From positions 92,091 through 156,090 of the forward strand of contig JAHDVF020001557.1 in assembly GCA_022606425.2 (NCBI GenBank): a stretch of DNA of 64,000 bases, in the 5' to 3' direction. This document shows, piece after piece, positions 22,497 through 32,714 of this stretch (within the stretch, counting starts at the first letter, position 1; every line of letters begins with the position of its first letter). The notes below the pieces were generated by a model. That model was not told the origin of the DNA. It saw only the letters and a list, made by a program, of their open reading frames with translations, and did not search any database. This DNA is from Lepidostoma basale (taxonomy: Eukaryota > Arthropoda > Insecta > Trichoptera > Lepidostomatidae). A program made the position numbers and the translations under genes.

Positions 22497-22643
22497 GACT
22501 GCCCAAATAGGAACAGCCCACCTAAATGTGCCACCTGTGCGCGTTTCAAACGGCAGGCGGACCATCCCACGGGCGACTCCAAGTGCCCAGCATATCTGGC
22601 AGCCGTGAGCCAAGTGTTACGAGCGACTGACTATGGCTGCTAG
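22497..22643 (+). pseudogene. C-terminal remnant of R1-type ORF1 (zinc-knuckle end)
   Basis: An open frame without a start, beginning at the truncated 5' border of the LINE and ending at TAG 22641-22643. It contains DCPNRNSPPKCATCARFKRQ, then ADH and SKCPAYLAAV. The CxxC...H...C spacing and the CPAYL ending are typical of the last CCHC knuckle of ORF1 (gag-like, RNA-binding) proteins of R1/Jockey-type elements. Its stop overlaps the ORF2 start: the bases atggctgctag (22633-22643) serve as ORF2 codons 1-4 and ORF1's last codons in the -1 relation. This suggests coupled or reinitiated translation of ORF2. Most of ORF1 has been lost by 5' truncation. Confidence 0.75.
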
Positions 22644-25600
22644 CGCCAAGTTCAGAATAGGACAAATCAACCTAGGGAGGTCGCGTGCTGCAACACTCAT
22701 GTTGCAGCGCGTAATGCGTGAAAGAGTATTGGACATTGCCTTAATTCAGGAGCAGTACGCCTGGGGGGGCAGGACGCGTGGCATTGGGGAGCCCAGCTTT
22801 GTCCTTGAGAGGGGTGCCTTCCCCAGGGCGGGGATAGTAATCGGCAATCCCTCAGTCCGTCCCCTCCTGTTGGAGGGCCTCTCTGGGGAGGACGCTGTCT
22901 GCGTTTCTATTGTCATTGGAGGCAGAGAAATCCTCTTTGTTTCCACTTATTTTAAGTATGGCGATTCTGCTGAGCCCCATATCAGCGCGCTTGAGCGGGT
23001 GCTTGAGAGAGCTGGAGATCGACCCGTGATAATAGGTGGTGACTTCAATGCGCACTCTTCCCTGTGGCATGACACCACAAGGTCCCACTCGAGGAGGGAT
23101 CGGACTGAAATGGTCGAGGAATTTGTGGCCTCTTCAGGGCTACACGTCCTTAACCTACCAGGTCAGCTCCCTACCTTTGCTGGGCCCTGCGGAGAGAGCT
23201 GCATTGACGTCACCCTCTGTTCTGGTTCGGTGTACCCCCGGATCTCCGGCTGGACGGTTCATGAATGCGATGTTCTCAGTGATCATCGTCTCATTACCTT
23301 TTCGGTCGGGGGAACGGTGCGGCCGGTGGCCAGGGGTCAGTGGCGGTTCCGGACCTCTCGGGCAGATTGGGACCGTTTCGGCGACGTTTTGAAAGACGAG
23401 TTGAGTGACTTGAGGAGGATCGCGTCGGAGGATCCGGATAATTTGGGAAATCACTTCAGCCGTGCAGTGGTTAGGGCGTCGGATCGCGCGCTCGGTCGCA
23501 CCGCGCCGGGAGGCGGCCACCGTTCAGCCTGGTGGAACACCGACTGCACGGAGGCCAGGAGGGCTTACAGACGTGCCTACAGGCGGGCTGGGGGGGCCAG
23601 GAAGGGCGGTCTCTCTCCCCGGAGAGAGGAAGCGCTCCTTGGCGAACTCCGGACTGCCAGGGGAGCATACTCTAAGACCATCCGGCAGGCCAAGGCCTCT
23701 TCCTGGCGGGGCTGGGTCACAGAGGTCGGAAACGCCAACCCCTGGACACTCGGTGGTGTCATCGGCAAGGCAAAAGATCCCTGCGGTGGCTGCCTCTCCA
23801 CTATCATTGCGGGTGGAGGGGTGGAGACCGTGGGCATCTCGGAAACTCTGATGGCGCTACTGAACAGGCTGGCTCCCCTGGAGTCGACGGAGGGCGAGGG
23901 TGCTCATCATCAGCAGATTCGCGCCCTCTGTCGTATCCCCCCTCGGGATATCCGGGGCAGACAGCCTGTCGCACAAGTCACCAAAGCTGAATTGGATGTC
24001 ATAGTGAAGGGTCTGGGCCCTGCTAAGTCACCAGGCGTTGATAGAGTCACCGGCGTGATTGTTAAAAAAGTCTGGCAATTTGCCGGTGAGGAGATGACCC
24101 TGGTCATGCAGTCATGCTTGAGGAGGGGAGTCTTCCCTACCGACTGGAAGATGGGATCGATCAGAGTCATTCCCAAACCAGGAGATAAACCTCGCACCGA
24201 TCCTGGTGCGTACCGGCCGATTACGCTCCTTCCAATCTTTGGCAAGGTCCTGGAAAAGCTGGTGCGTGGCAGACTCGATGCCGCCCTTTCCCCCCCATGC
24301 CCTAGGCAGTTTGGATTTGTCAGAGGACGCTCCACTGAGGATGCCATTAAATACGCGCTGGATTGGGTAAGTGACTCTGCTCGAGGGGATAACAAGTACG
24401 CGGTGGGTGTGTTTCTCGATATAAGCGGCGCGTTTGACAACGCCTGGTGGCCCATGATACTTTCGAAGCTACGCAGCCGAGGATGCCCTCGAGAATTGTT
24501 TAATATAATTTCCGACTACTTCAAAGACAGGAGAGTTGAAATCATCCACGGAGAAACTCGAGTCGAGAGAGAGTCGACGATGGGATGCCCTCAGGGCTCG
24601 GTCCTTGGGCCGACCCTCTGGAACGTCCTATTCGACGACGTCCTCCGCTTACCGTTACCGGGAACTAGCACTGTGGTCGCGTATGCCGACGACGCGCTCC
24701 TCCTTGTGTGCGGAAAGAGCCGGAATGAACTTGAAATGGTCTCAAATGAATGCTTGAGGATGATTGCGGCGTGGGGCGAACGAAACAAGCTTTCCTTCTC
24801 CCCTGCCAAGACGTCCGCCATGCTTCTCCGTGGGAATCTAAGCCGTAACAGAAACCCGACTATACGGATGAATGAATCTGGCATCAGGTTCAAGAGTTCG
24901 CTCAAGTACCTAGGTGTTCAGGTCGACATGTCGCTCTCATTCCTGGGGCATGTAAAGGCGGTATCTGAGGGGTCCGCGAATCTGTTCATGCAGGTCAGGC
25001 GCCTCAGCACTGCGGCGTGGGGCCTTCGGGCGCCGGCGACTCGGTTACTATACAAAGCCGTGTATGTGCCCCGAATCACGTATGCGGCGGGTGTGTGGTC
25101 GGGTCGTCTAGCGGTTCGGACGGTGTCCTCCGCACTGCTGAGGGGCCAACGCGTGCCCCTCTTAGCTCTGACCAGTGCCTACAGGACTGCCGCCTCGGTG
25201 GCGCTTCCGGTAATTGGAGGGGTTCTCCCTGCCGATCTGGAGGTGCTGGAGGCGGTTGCCAGGAGACGCCTCAAGCGGGGCGAGAGGGTGACCCATCTGG
25301 GCCTCACTCTTGACCCTGAGGAGGACGGACTTACAGCCTTGCGCGGAAGGATAAGGGAGGCTTCCATGTGTGATTGGCAAAAGAGATGGGACGAATCGCC
25401 CAGAGGGAGGTGGACCCACTCTTTCTTTCCCTCCTTGAGAAGAAGGATGAGCAGTGAGTGGATCGCCTTGGATCACCACGTTGTGCAGATGCTCTCGGGC
25501 CACGGAAACTTCCGTGCCAGGCTCCATGATTTTGGTCTGGTGCCGGACCCGGAGTGTACGTGCGGCGGGGGGCCCCAGACGGCCTTCCACATCCTCTGGG

Positions 25601-25764
25601 AGTGTAGTTCCCTGGTGAGCGCGCGGAATCGGATGATAGATGATGTAAAAGTGGCTGTCCGCCCGGTCTGGAACTCAGATCTGACGGAGAGTCAACATAA
25701 CTTTGGGTGTTTGAAAGTATTCGTGAGAGCGTGGATTAATGCATTTGCCGAGGCCGACACTTAG
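22633..25764 (+). CDS. R1-clade ORF2: APE-type endonuclease and reverse transcriptase
   Basis: An uninterrupted 1043-residue protein. Residues 1-225 form an apurinic-type endonuclease: QINLGR (11-16), LIQEQY with the catalytic Glu40, GGDFNAHS (135-142), IDVTL (191-195) and SDHRLI (216-221). Reverse transcriptase spans roughly 460-720: YRPITLLP (527-534), QFGFVRGRST (559-568), FLDISGAFDNAWW (594-606), GCPQGSVLGPTLWN (651-664) and the catalytic YADD (684-687). The C-terminal end has CTCGGG...H...C (975-991), a CCHC finger usual in this clade. The family nicks target DNA and primes cDNA synthesis from the nick. I chose the ATG at 22633 because it overlaps the ORF1 stop. All catalytic residues are present, so the protein may be functional, though the copy lacks its 5' end and promoter. 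The clade call (R1 rather than Jockey) rests on the SGAFDNAWW and GCPQGSVLGP wording. Confidence 0.93.
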   Translation: MAASAKFRIGQINLGRSRAATLMLQRVMRERVLDIALIQEQYAWGGRTRGIGEPSFVLERGAFPRAGIVIGNPSVRPLLLEGLSGEDAVCVSIVIGGREILFVSTYFKYGDSAEPHISALERVLERAGDRPVIIGGDFNAHSSLWHDTTRSHSRRDRTEMVEEFVASSGLHVLNLPGQLPTFAGPCGESCIDVTLCSGSVYPRISGWTVHECDVLSDHRLITFSVGGTVRPVARGQWRFRTSRADWDRFGDVLKDELSDLRRIASEDPDNLGNHFSRAVVRASDRALGRTAPGGGHRSAWWNTDCTEARRAYRRAYRRAGGARKGGLSPRREEALLGELRTARGAYSKTIRQAKASSWRGWVTEVGNANPWTLGGVIGKAKDPCGGCLSTIIAGGGVETVGISETLMALLNRLAPLESTEGEGAHHQQIRALCRIPPRDIRGRQPVAQVTKAELDVIVKGLGPAKSPGVDRVTGVIVKKVWQFAGEEMTLVMQSCLRRGVFPTDWKMGSIRVIPKPGDKPRTDPGAYRPITLLPIFGKVLEKLVRGRLDAALSPPCPRQFGFVRGRSTEDAIKYALDWVSDSARGDNKYAVGVFLDISGAFDNAWWPMILSKLRSRGCPRELFNIISDYFKDRRVEIIHGETRVERESTMGCPQGSVLGPTLWNVLFDDVLRLPLPGTSTVVAYADDALLLVCGKSRNELEMVSNECLRMIAAWGERNKLSFSPAKTSAMLLRGNLSRNRNPTIRMNESGIRFKSSLKYLGVQVDMSLSFLGHVKAVSEGSANLFMQVRRLSTAAWGLRAPATRLLYKAVYVPRITYAAGVWSGRLAVRTVSSALLRGQRVPLLALTSAYRTAASVALPVIGGVLPADLEVLEAVARRRLKRGERVTHLGLTLDPEEDGLTALRGRIREASMCDWQKRWDESPRGRWTHSFFPSLRRRMSSEWIALDHHVVQMLSGHGNFRARLHDFGLVPDPECTCGGGPQTAFHILWECSSLVSARNRMIDDVKVAVRPVWNSDLTESQHNFGCLKVFVRAWINAFAEADT

Positions 25765-26430
25765 CCGGCCTCCAAGTATATAAGGATGCTGGGGCTACTG
25801 CTCCTGGATGGAGGGGTTTTTGCGGTTTTTACGGTTGTCTACCCCACCGGAATTCACCGGAATTTGTGCTGTTTCTTGCCCTCTGAGGGTGCGCTGTTTT
25901 CCAGCTGGGAGAGGGAGGTTGCCCCTCTGCGACGGGTCTCGTTCCTCTCCCTGTTGGCCATAATAATAATTTGTGCAGTGGTTTTATTTATTTATTTAAT
26001 ATTATGAAATGCTTCCTAAACCTCGTCCTTTGTCCTACATGCCAAAAACTGTACTCTACGTTATTATTATTATTTTTTTTTTCCCCATCCCGCATTTGTC
26101 TCTTCTGCCTCTCCTGTTCTTCCCGCTGTATATTCCTGCGGTGTATATTTTATCTTTTATGAAATGTTCATGTATTATATATTTTGCTTATTTATTTATT
26201 CAATAAAGTACAGCGGAGCATAGGAGTGAAATTGAGTAGATTAAATGTGGTCTGGCACCCCCTTGTTGTTGCCGTATTTAAATGTAAGTCCCGGATGGAC
26301 CGGGGACAGGCCCAGGGAGTGTACGAGCGAGGCTGATGAAAGGGCGCCGCTACGCCCTATAACAGCCTCGGGTATGTGGCGGGAACTTCTATGTTCCTTT
26401 AAAAAAAAAAAAAAAAAATGTCATGATAAT

Positions 26431-26520
26431 CAATATAATAGTTAAAATAAAATTGTACACAGTAATTGGGTTCAAGAGACCCGTTATATACAAAAAATAT
26501 ATATATATATTTATGTTAAT
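26431..26520 (+). mobile_element. tRNA-like SINE, 3' half (after the R1 LINE)
   Basis: Continues the SINE interrupted at 22494. The sequence from caatataatag through the direct repeat region to cccgttatatac aligns with the uninterrupted copy at 42115-42190, proving that the LINE split one SINE. It ends in an AT dinucleotide run. Confidence 0.78.
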
Positions 26521-26844
26521 TTTTCGAACCGCCATTGACACGGAGTTGTTAGTTCCAGGGGCGGTTTTTCCCTAATTGAGAAGGCGCTGATCAAAGAGAT
26601 TTTTTTCATATCACATCCCCTAAATTGGAAATTGTATGTGGGAGGTGAGGGTGGGGGAGTAAGAAGCAAAAAGACAACTGATTGGTAGGTAGGTGGCTGA
26701 TTGAAGTTTGGGGCAAATTAAACGCAATTTTACGGTTTTAGCGGGAAATGTGTGTATTTAGGATATCGATCCACCCCTTTTCACTTGTAGTAAAATGTTT
26801 TGTAAGAAAAATCGTTAAATTGTTTTACTTTTAGATGATTGACG

Positions 26845-27475
26845 AACTTCGTGGCCGAGTGGCAACTGCTATGACTGCTGCACCGAAGGTCCCGCGTTCG
26901 ATTCCCGGCGCTGGCAGGGTGATCGTCACACTTTCTTTGGCCTGGTGTAGAATTCACATGATAGTAAAATGCCAATAGAAAATGTATTGTTTCTTGAACA
27001 ATGATGTAAAACTCCATATTTAATAATTAATACGAATGAAAACGTCAGTTTTCTAGAAGTTTTATGAAATAACATGTTTCGCCCTTCTAAGGCATTTTCA
27101 AATGTGACAAAATTTTAGCTTGTTGCTGTTTATATACACTAGTAAATGGAGCAGAATATGGTAATATAACGAAAATTTATACATTTTTGGTAATTACCAT
27201 ATTCTGCTCCATTTACTAGTGTATATAAACAGCAACAAGCTAAAATTTCATCACATTTAATAATGCCTTAGAAGGGCGAAACATGTCATTCCCATAAAAT
27301 ATAATAAAACATCTAGAAAACTGATGTTTTCATTTATATTAATTAGGCAATAGAAATGTTACCTATCACATGTCACAAGAATCAATACGATAACTTTAAC
27401 CTTTTATATCGATTTGGCTTGCGCTGTAATGATGTAAAGAGTGATTCAACAAAATAATAATAATAATAATAATAA
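26845..27475 (+). mobile_element. tRNA-like SINE interrupted by a fold-back element
   Basis: Head cttcgtggccgagtggcaac, B box gttcgattcccggc and body at 26845-26975. The SINE resumes at about 27350 with acctatcacatgtcacaaga and ends at gattcaacaaaataataat (27452-27478). The inserted fold-back element at 26985-27345 is bordered by similar caatagaaa(a)tgt segments, probably its target duplication. Confidence 0.8.
26985..27345. repeat. FB1 fold-back with a second palindrome at its centre
   Basis: Outer FB1 arms (aaaacgtcagttttctagaa, ctagaaaactgatgttttc) enclose a perfect inner palindrome with about 55-bp arms at 27110-27164 and 27193-27247 (tagcttgttgctgtttatat). It is inserted in a SINE. Confidence 0.8.
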
Positions 27476-27830
27476 TCCATATACCGTGGACCAATAAGGT
27501 CAGTAATGCAGACGTACTGCATAGAACCGAAGTCAATAGAGAGCTGTTGTCGAGTGTGAAGGTTATAAATGTCTCATATATGGAGAATGTAATAAGGGGT
27601 AGAAAATAAACCTCTTTTGACTGATAATCATGGGCAAGATAGTGGAACAGCGGGAGGTTGGCAGAGGGCAGTTTTCCTGTGTGCAGAATATAAGGAATTG
27701 GACAGGAATGAACAGAGTTGGGAACCTGTTCCAAGTAGCGCAGGACATAGATGCTTTCGCTGCAGTGACCGCCAACGTTGGGTGGACATGACACGGCATC
27801 ACAAGAAGAATAAAATTATTTTATAGAAAA
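27475..27830 (+). mobile_element. LINE 3' fragment (RMLRIPWTD family)
   Basis: Starts at ccatataccgtggaccaata next to the SINE tail and ends cgccaacgttgggtggacat, cacaagaagaataaaatta. Confidence 0.68.
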
Positions 27831-28119
27831 TTATCACTAAACTTTCGTATGTTTATTATCTAGACCTCCTCTTTTGCTGATGACATGAAGGTCTTTCTAA
27901 ACATTTCTGACACACCCGATTGCCTATAACTTCAGTCTGATCTTGACAGACTCTCTGATTATTGTAAGACGAATTAACTGTCCCTCAACGCTGACATGAG
28001 TCTCAAAGTTTCATTTTTTCGTAAAATCAACCCGCACAATCATGACTATTTTATTAATAACACAAGAAAACAAGAAAACTTAAATTCTCCTACATAAACA
28101 GATATGTCCATATTTTTCA

Positions 28120-28745
28120 AACGTTTAACTAACTGACTCTCACGCCAAGTCTCTGAAGTGGTTGTCAGAAATAATGGACCGCTAAACTGTACTTGCCTAT
28201 CATACTTCTTTTGCTTCCTCAACATGCATACATCGTATCATACACTGTTAATAATTAATAAGAATGGTAAAGAAAGTATACTATATTAGGTATACTTCCT
28301 TTACCATTTTTCTTCTTCTTCAAGTGTCCTATAGGGTCCCCCCAACGTTGGCGATCACCTCGGTGAACCTGTCCCTGTCCTGCGCTGCTCGAAACATCTC
28401 CTCCACACTTCGGATGCCGGTCCACTCCCTCACGTATCGCAGCCAGGACATTCGTCTCCTACCAGGCCCTCGGCGTCCCTCAATTTTCCCCTCCAATATC
28501 AGTTAAAGAATTTGATACTTTTCCCCACGCAGTATATGACGCAGATGTGAGATCTTTCGAACCTTGTAGTTGATAACAGTTCCCTGCCAACTCTAGCTCA
28601 CCTCAGGACTTCGGTATCGGTAACCATGTATGTCCAGGGAACTCTGAGCATTTGGCGATGGAGCCACATTTCAAATGCTTCCAGTCTGTTCATTGAGATA
28701 ACTTTCAAGGTCCACATTTCACATCCGTACAATAAAACAGACAAC
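28120..28745 (-). mobile_element. RTE-like tail and RMLRIPWTD-family LINE end
   Basis: 28120-28245 is a degraded RTE end. 28310-28745 matches 4254-4690 closely. A short inverted repeat (aatggtaaagaaagtatac and complement, 28262-28308) separates them. Confidence 0.7.
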
Positions 28746-28829
28746 ACATAGCATTTGATCATTCTCTGGCGGAGTTTTAAGTTTACGCTATCATTGCAGT
28801 TTCACCTAATTATGACATGTTTCACCTAT

Positions 28830-29200
28830 TTATGAAGTTGGGAAAGATGGGGCAAAATTGTTACGAGTGTCAGATTGGAGGGTCGAAACGAAGGACAGGA
28901 GGAGTTGGAGGCGAAGAATACTAGAGGCTAAGTCTTGATATGGGCTGTAGGGCCATCGAAGAAAAATAAGAAGAAGAATGCCTTATAGGCGAAACATTCA
29001 CATAAATTATAATAAAACTTAATTACTATTTTTATCAATTACTAATTATCAAGGCTATGATTGGAGGATGAAGTTTGGAGAGATAGGGCGAAATTGTTAC
29101 GAGTGGCAGATTGGAAGGTCGAAGCTGAGGACAGGAGGAGTTGGAGGTGAAGAATAATGGAGGCTAAAGCTCGATATGGGCTGTAGGACCATCGAATAAG
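28830..29200 (+). mobile_element. Two 3' ends of the 51.2-kb RTE family in tandem
   Basis: 28830-28975 and 29050-29200 both carry gttacgagtg(t/g)cagattgg, ggacaggaggagttggagg and gggctgtagg(g/a)ccatcgaa, with FB1 remnants between. Confidence 0.75.
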
Positions 29201-29589
29201 TATGTTTATCAATTACGTATTCAAGCAATATTACTTTTGAAATATAACCTGAGGCAAAATAACTCGTTTACATGTATATTAAATAATATTCCAGACACGT
29301 TTTAATACACCGCACCTTAATTAATTTGCAAGTAAAATATGTATGGTAATAAAATAGTACTAATCCTCTAGCGAGAGCCAAGTCCTTGTGTATCCACAAA
29401 ACATCGACAAAAACGTATTATCCTTCCTGCCAGGACCCATAGAACGCCACATAATTTAGGTAAATTACTTGATGACCCCCTTAGGAAAAAATCCTATTTG
29501 AATACAGAGATTTGATAGTTCAACACAATTATAAGTGAGTTCATAAAACGAAAGAGAAAGACAAACATTACCCTGTGTAAAACCATAAT

Positions 29590-29880
29590 ACGTACAGTAT
29601 TGGCGATGGTTGCGAGACTCTGACATTGACGGTAAAAATGGCGGAATTGCTGAACACCTTCGAAAGAAAAGAGCTGGACACCCGGGCGGGAGAAGAAGGG
29701 TGGAAAGACCAAGACTGAGGTGGAAGGACGAAATAAAGATGGATGTGGTACAACTTCTTCGGGTGCCGCACTGGATAACGACTGCTGAGGACAGGGTCTG
29801 CTGAAGGCGAAAGTTGACAGAGGCCAAGGCTCAACATTGGGCGTCACGCCAACGGAAGAAGAAGAAGACGGAAAGCGAAA
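29590..29880 (+). mobile_element. LINE 3' end (RPRLRWKDEI family), (GAA)n tail
   Basis: Reads GHPGGRRRVERPRLRWKDEI and TEAKAQHW. Ends gaagaagaagaagacgg. Confidence 0.68.
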
Positions 29881-29934
29881 TTTCAAGAATATTTGAAGTT
29901 TCTTTATAATACTCGTATGTATTATACGTTAACG

Positions 29935-30130
29935 GTATGAATGAGTACGGAGTCGTGGAAGACCGAAGAAAACTTGGCATAAACAGATCAATCAAATTTT
30001 TAAAATCGACATGTGTGTATGATTGTAGAGGAAGCTTTGTGTGTCAGGATCGAGTAGTGTGGCGGTCGATTCTCTCTGCCTACCTCTTCGGAGAAACGGC
30101 GTGATGGTTTGTTGTTGTTTTTGTTGTTAG
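29935..30130 (+). mobile_element. RTE-like 3' end, (TTG)n tail
   Basis: Contains gtcgtggaagaccgaagaaa, ggcggtcgattctctctgcc, gatggtttgttgttgtttttg. Confidence 0.7.
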
Positions 30131-30639
30131 TTTTCTTCCACTTGATTTTAAGCTTCGATCAGTTTCGGCAGTTAGATATTTTTTGTTTCGTATTTCGTTA
30201 AGACATTTTTGGGTAGTAAATTAACTTTAAAAGCTTGTACAAAATGTTATCGACTTAATACGATATTAAATTACCACAATCATATCTCCAACCCCTTAAT
30301 CCCAGAATTCACCCCACATAATGTAAAAATTCTTACACAAAAAATCCTCTACGAGTATATTTCTGGTTAGTATAAGATAAGGTGACTATAATTTAATTTG
30401 GATCATCCGAAATTATATAATATCTTTATATATAATTATTCTGTACGGGCGTATGAAGTTGAACTCCTCCTAAACGACTGGAACGGTTTTGCCGAAATTT
30501 TTTGGGTTTATTTGAGTGAGTCCTTGGATGGTTTAAATTTACAATTAGATCTGGTAGTTGACCGTTAAAACCTTCTGGGAAGTTTATTCAATGTATGGCA
30601 TGTACCACAATTGCGTGTGTATTAAGTATAAAGTTTACC

Positions 30640-31090
30640 TTTTCTTCTATGTTTGCCATACTTTGTGTTGTAGATGTTTTATTTCTCTTTTTCTTTTTTA
30701 TATACTTTGTATACACAACATTTACTTTAAAAAAATTACATATCAGACATGTTTCGGACAACCGGTCTTTCTTCAGTGATACATAATATATTATGCAGGA
30801 AACACTGTGTGTTTCCTGCATTATGTGTTGGAGGGAATGGTCGAGGGATCGATTGGCAGAAGACGACCTCGCCAAGAGTACCTAGACCAGATTTGCAGAG
30901 ATATGGGCTGCAACTCTTATGCGGAGTTGAAGAGATTTGCCGAAGACCGAGCGGAGTGGAAGAGGAGATGCATCGCCTCGCTGCAGACTAATCATTAGAT
31001 TGAGACCGGAGAAGAAGACATATTATAAAGATACATATTTAAAAGATTATAAAATTGTTTACAAATATGATCAGTTTTGACAGATCTGTC
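30640..31090. repeat. Fold-back-type repeat interrupted by a LINE 3' end
   Basis: The repeat of 21640 (tatcagacatgtttcggaca, ttacaaatatgatcagtttt) is split at about 30786-31022 by a plus-strand LINE end that begins with a 13-bp snap-back (atgcaggaaacac at 30793 and its complement at 30809). Confidence 0.65.
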
Positions 31091-31286
31091 TGTCTCTTAT
31101 GGGGTACGGTAATCTTTCGAAATCCCACCCCGAAATCAATTTCCTATTTCGTGGCTTTTCCTTTTGGGTATGCGCAGCAAAGAATGGCGTTGTACATAAA
31201 TGGTCGTGGTCACAAAGGGGACACCGTGGAGCAAGATTGGGGTGGAGTCATTTGTGGACACTCGTAGGTCTACTGTCTTGAACATG

Positions 31287-31890
31287 TTAAAATGACACTT
31301 TTGCCGCTTCCTCGTGAAGCCTACAAAGCTTCCGCTCTGCATCCACCCGGTTTATCGAAATCAAACAGAGGTTATCAGCATAATCCAGATCCTCCAACTG
31401 GGTATCACGTATCCATGGAATGCCACGAGGACCGTTGAAAGAACGGCGCAACACATCCTCTAGCCCACTATGAAGAGCAGGGGTGATAGTAGTCATCCCT
31501 GTCGCACTCAGTTTGATGGCCTCGGAGAGTTTGCCCTGGTACACTACACGACAAGAACAACCGTCATACATTGCCCTGATGTCATTCACAATCTTCAGTG
31601 GGAATCCTTTGCGAATGAGAGTTGAACAGATTGAAGTCCACGATAATGTATCGAAGGCCTTTTCAAAGTCGACGAACGTTAGGTACATGCTGTACTGCCA
31701 TTCAGAGGCCTCTTCAATTATGATGCGGAGTGTATTTATGTGCTCAACGCAAGACCGGCCACTTCGGAAACCAGCCTGTTCCTCTCGCATACCTTCTTCG
31801 AGTACACTAGTCATTCTCCTCAATATGATTCTCGCAAGGATCTTTGTCACCACGGAAAGGATAGTGATTCCCGTCCAGTTGTTACAGCTG
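31287..31890 (-). pseudogene. LINE reverse transcriptase fragment with mutated active site
   Basis: Minus-strand frame of 188 codons: KILARIILRRMTSVLEEGMR, EEQAGFRSGRSCVEHINTLR, LTFVDFEKAFDTLSW, LEDLDYADNLCLIS. These are RT blocks with the catalytic YADD changed to YADN. The usual GVRQGCxLSPxLF block is replaced by ATGMTTITPALHSG, an apparent internal deletion. Endonuclease and C-terminus are missing. It lies 110 bp downstream of semaphorin exon B in the intron. Confidence 0.8.
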
Positions 31891-32003
31891 CTCAGCAGTT
31901 GTACATAAATATATGCATATAATTCAAGTTTTTAACACAGAGTGATTGCGAACATAACAAAGTTTGTATAAACTAATGAACATTAAGGTAACAGCAGACT
32001 TAC

Positions 32004-32235
32004 GGTCCATCCACTTGGTGTCGTATTTAAGCGTCCGTAGATATCCGTGATGAGTGGTTTCGTTGGTGAGATCCCAGCGCGCGTACAACGGGTCGCCGTC
32101 GCCCGCACGACTGGCCGCGTGCAACCCTCCAGAGAAGAAGGCGGCGCTTCTAGCACGGGGCGACGCACTGCAACGCCCGGCGCCGCGACCTACCCTCGCG
32201 CGATGGATATGGCGCGGTAAATGCTTCAAGTCTTT
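32004..32235 (-). CDS. Sema2: Semaphorin exon B (sema domain, central blades)
   Basis: Encodes 77 residues plus one base, starting KDLKHLPRHIHRARVGRGAG and ending LRTLKYDTKWMD. The DLxHLPR start joins exon A in phase 0 (IIY-KDLKHLPR). The block FFSGGLHAASRAGDGDPLYA matches the semaphorin LYSGT..ADFTKAD..I(F/Y)R region, followed by the conserved RTLKYDxKW stretch. The acceptor is TTACAG at 32236-32241 and the donor is GTAAGT from 32003. The exon is far more GC-rich and arginine/alanine-rich than its surroundings. The linker between the GxG and FxSG blocks looks shorter than in typical class 2 proteins, where a CPYDP motif is expected; here only GRC remains. This suggests lineage-specific divergence rather than decay, because splice sites and frame are intact. 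Confidence 0.82.
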
Positions 32236-32524
32236 CTGTAAATAATGTAAATTTTAACAATTTAGTCAAAGCGTCGTGGACAAGCGCATCATCTCAGCCG
32301 ACAGACACTACTTCGGCCTCCAGAAAAGTCTAAAATCCATCAATATATTGAAGAGAACAAAACTTCGCATATAAACACTTAAAAAGACAGTCTTGATATA
32401 TTATTATAATTATTTCTGGGTGTTTTTTTATATGTTATGGGAAATACATCTTTCACTGAGCTAAAGTATTACCAAATATTTTTTAATAAAAAAAAAACGT
32501 TTTTTTTCGTATTGATTATACTAA

Positions 32525-32690
32525 TTAACTAACAAACCATAACGCCATCTCCCCGAGAGGGTAGGCAGAAAGAATGGACTGTCACACTTTAACCGATGTG
32601 GTACTCCATCCTTCTCTTTTCGCCCCGCGGGAGACGCGGTATGATGGGTTGCGAACCTCATCGCCACCAATAGGCATCTCCATTAATTAT
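32525..32690 (-). mobile_element. SINE-like element with RTE-type tail
   Basis: Same head (ccaccaataggcatctcc on the plus strand) and same tail (aactaacaaaccataacgcc) as the copy at 5170. Confidence 0.72.
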
Positions 32691-32714
32691 ACAGTTTTAC
32701 ATAATTGTTCATAC

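Larger units (their letters stand above)
22495..26417 (+). mobile_element. R1-clade non-LTR retrotransposon, 5'-truncated with intact ORF2
   Basis: A discrete 3.9-kb insertion flanked by a 13-bp target duplication (atgtcatgataat, at 22482-22494 and 26418-26430; one base may belong to the poly-A). It carries the last 49 codons of ORF1, a complete ORF2, a 3' UTR of about 640 bp and an 18-base poly-A. It lies inside a tRNA-like SINE whose two halves continue on either side. Base composition is GC-rich against AT-rich flanks. A second, tiny copy of the same 3' end is at 12125-12339. The intact 1043-codon frame and perfect target duplication imply a recent insertion. Confidence 0.93.

Noticed and set aside
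22746..25590. Several 60-180-codon antisense frames over the R1 ORF2
   Set aside because: Shadow frames caused by high GC. They show no motifs and are fully overlapped by a coherent RT protein.
26041..26206. Hydrophobic small ORFs after the R1 ORF2
   Set aside because: They lie in the T-rich 3' UTR of the LINE and have no conserved features.
32054..32245. Plus-strand 63-codon frame over exon B
   Set aside because: Antisense of the GC-rich semaphorin exon.
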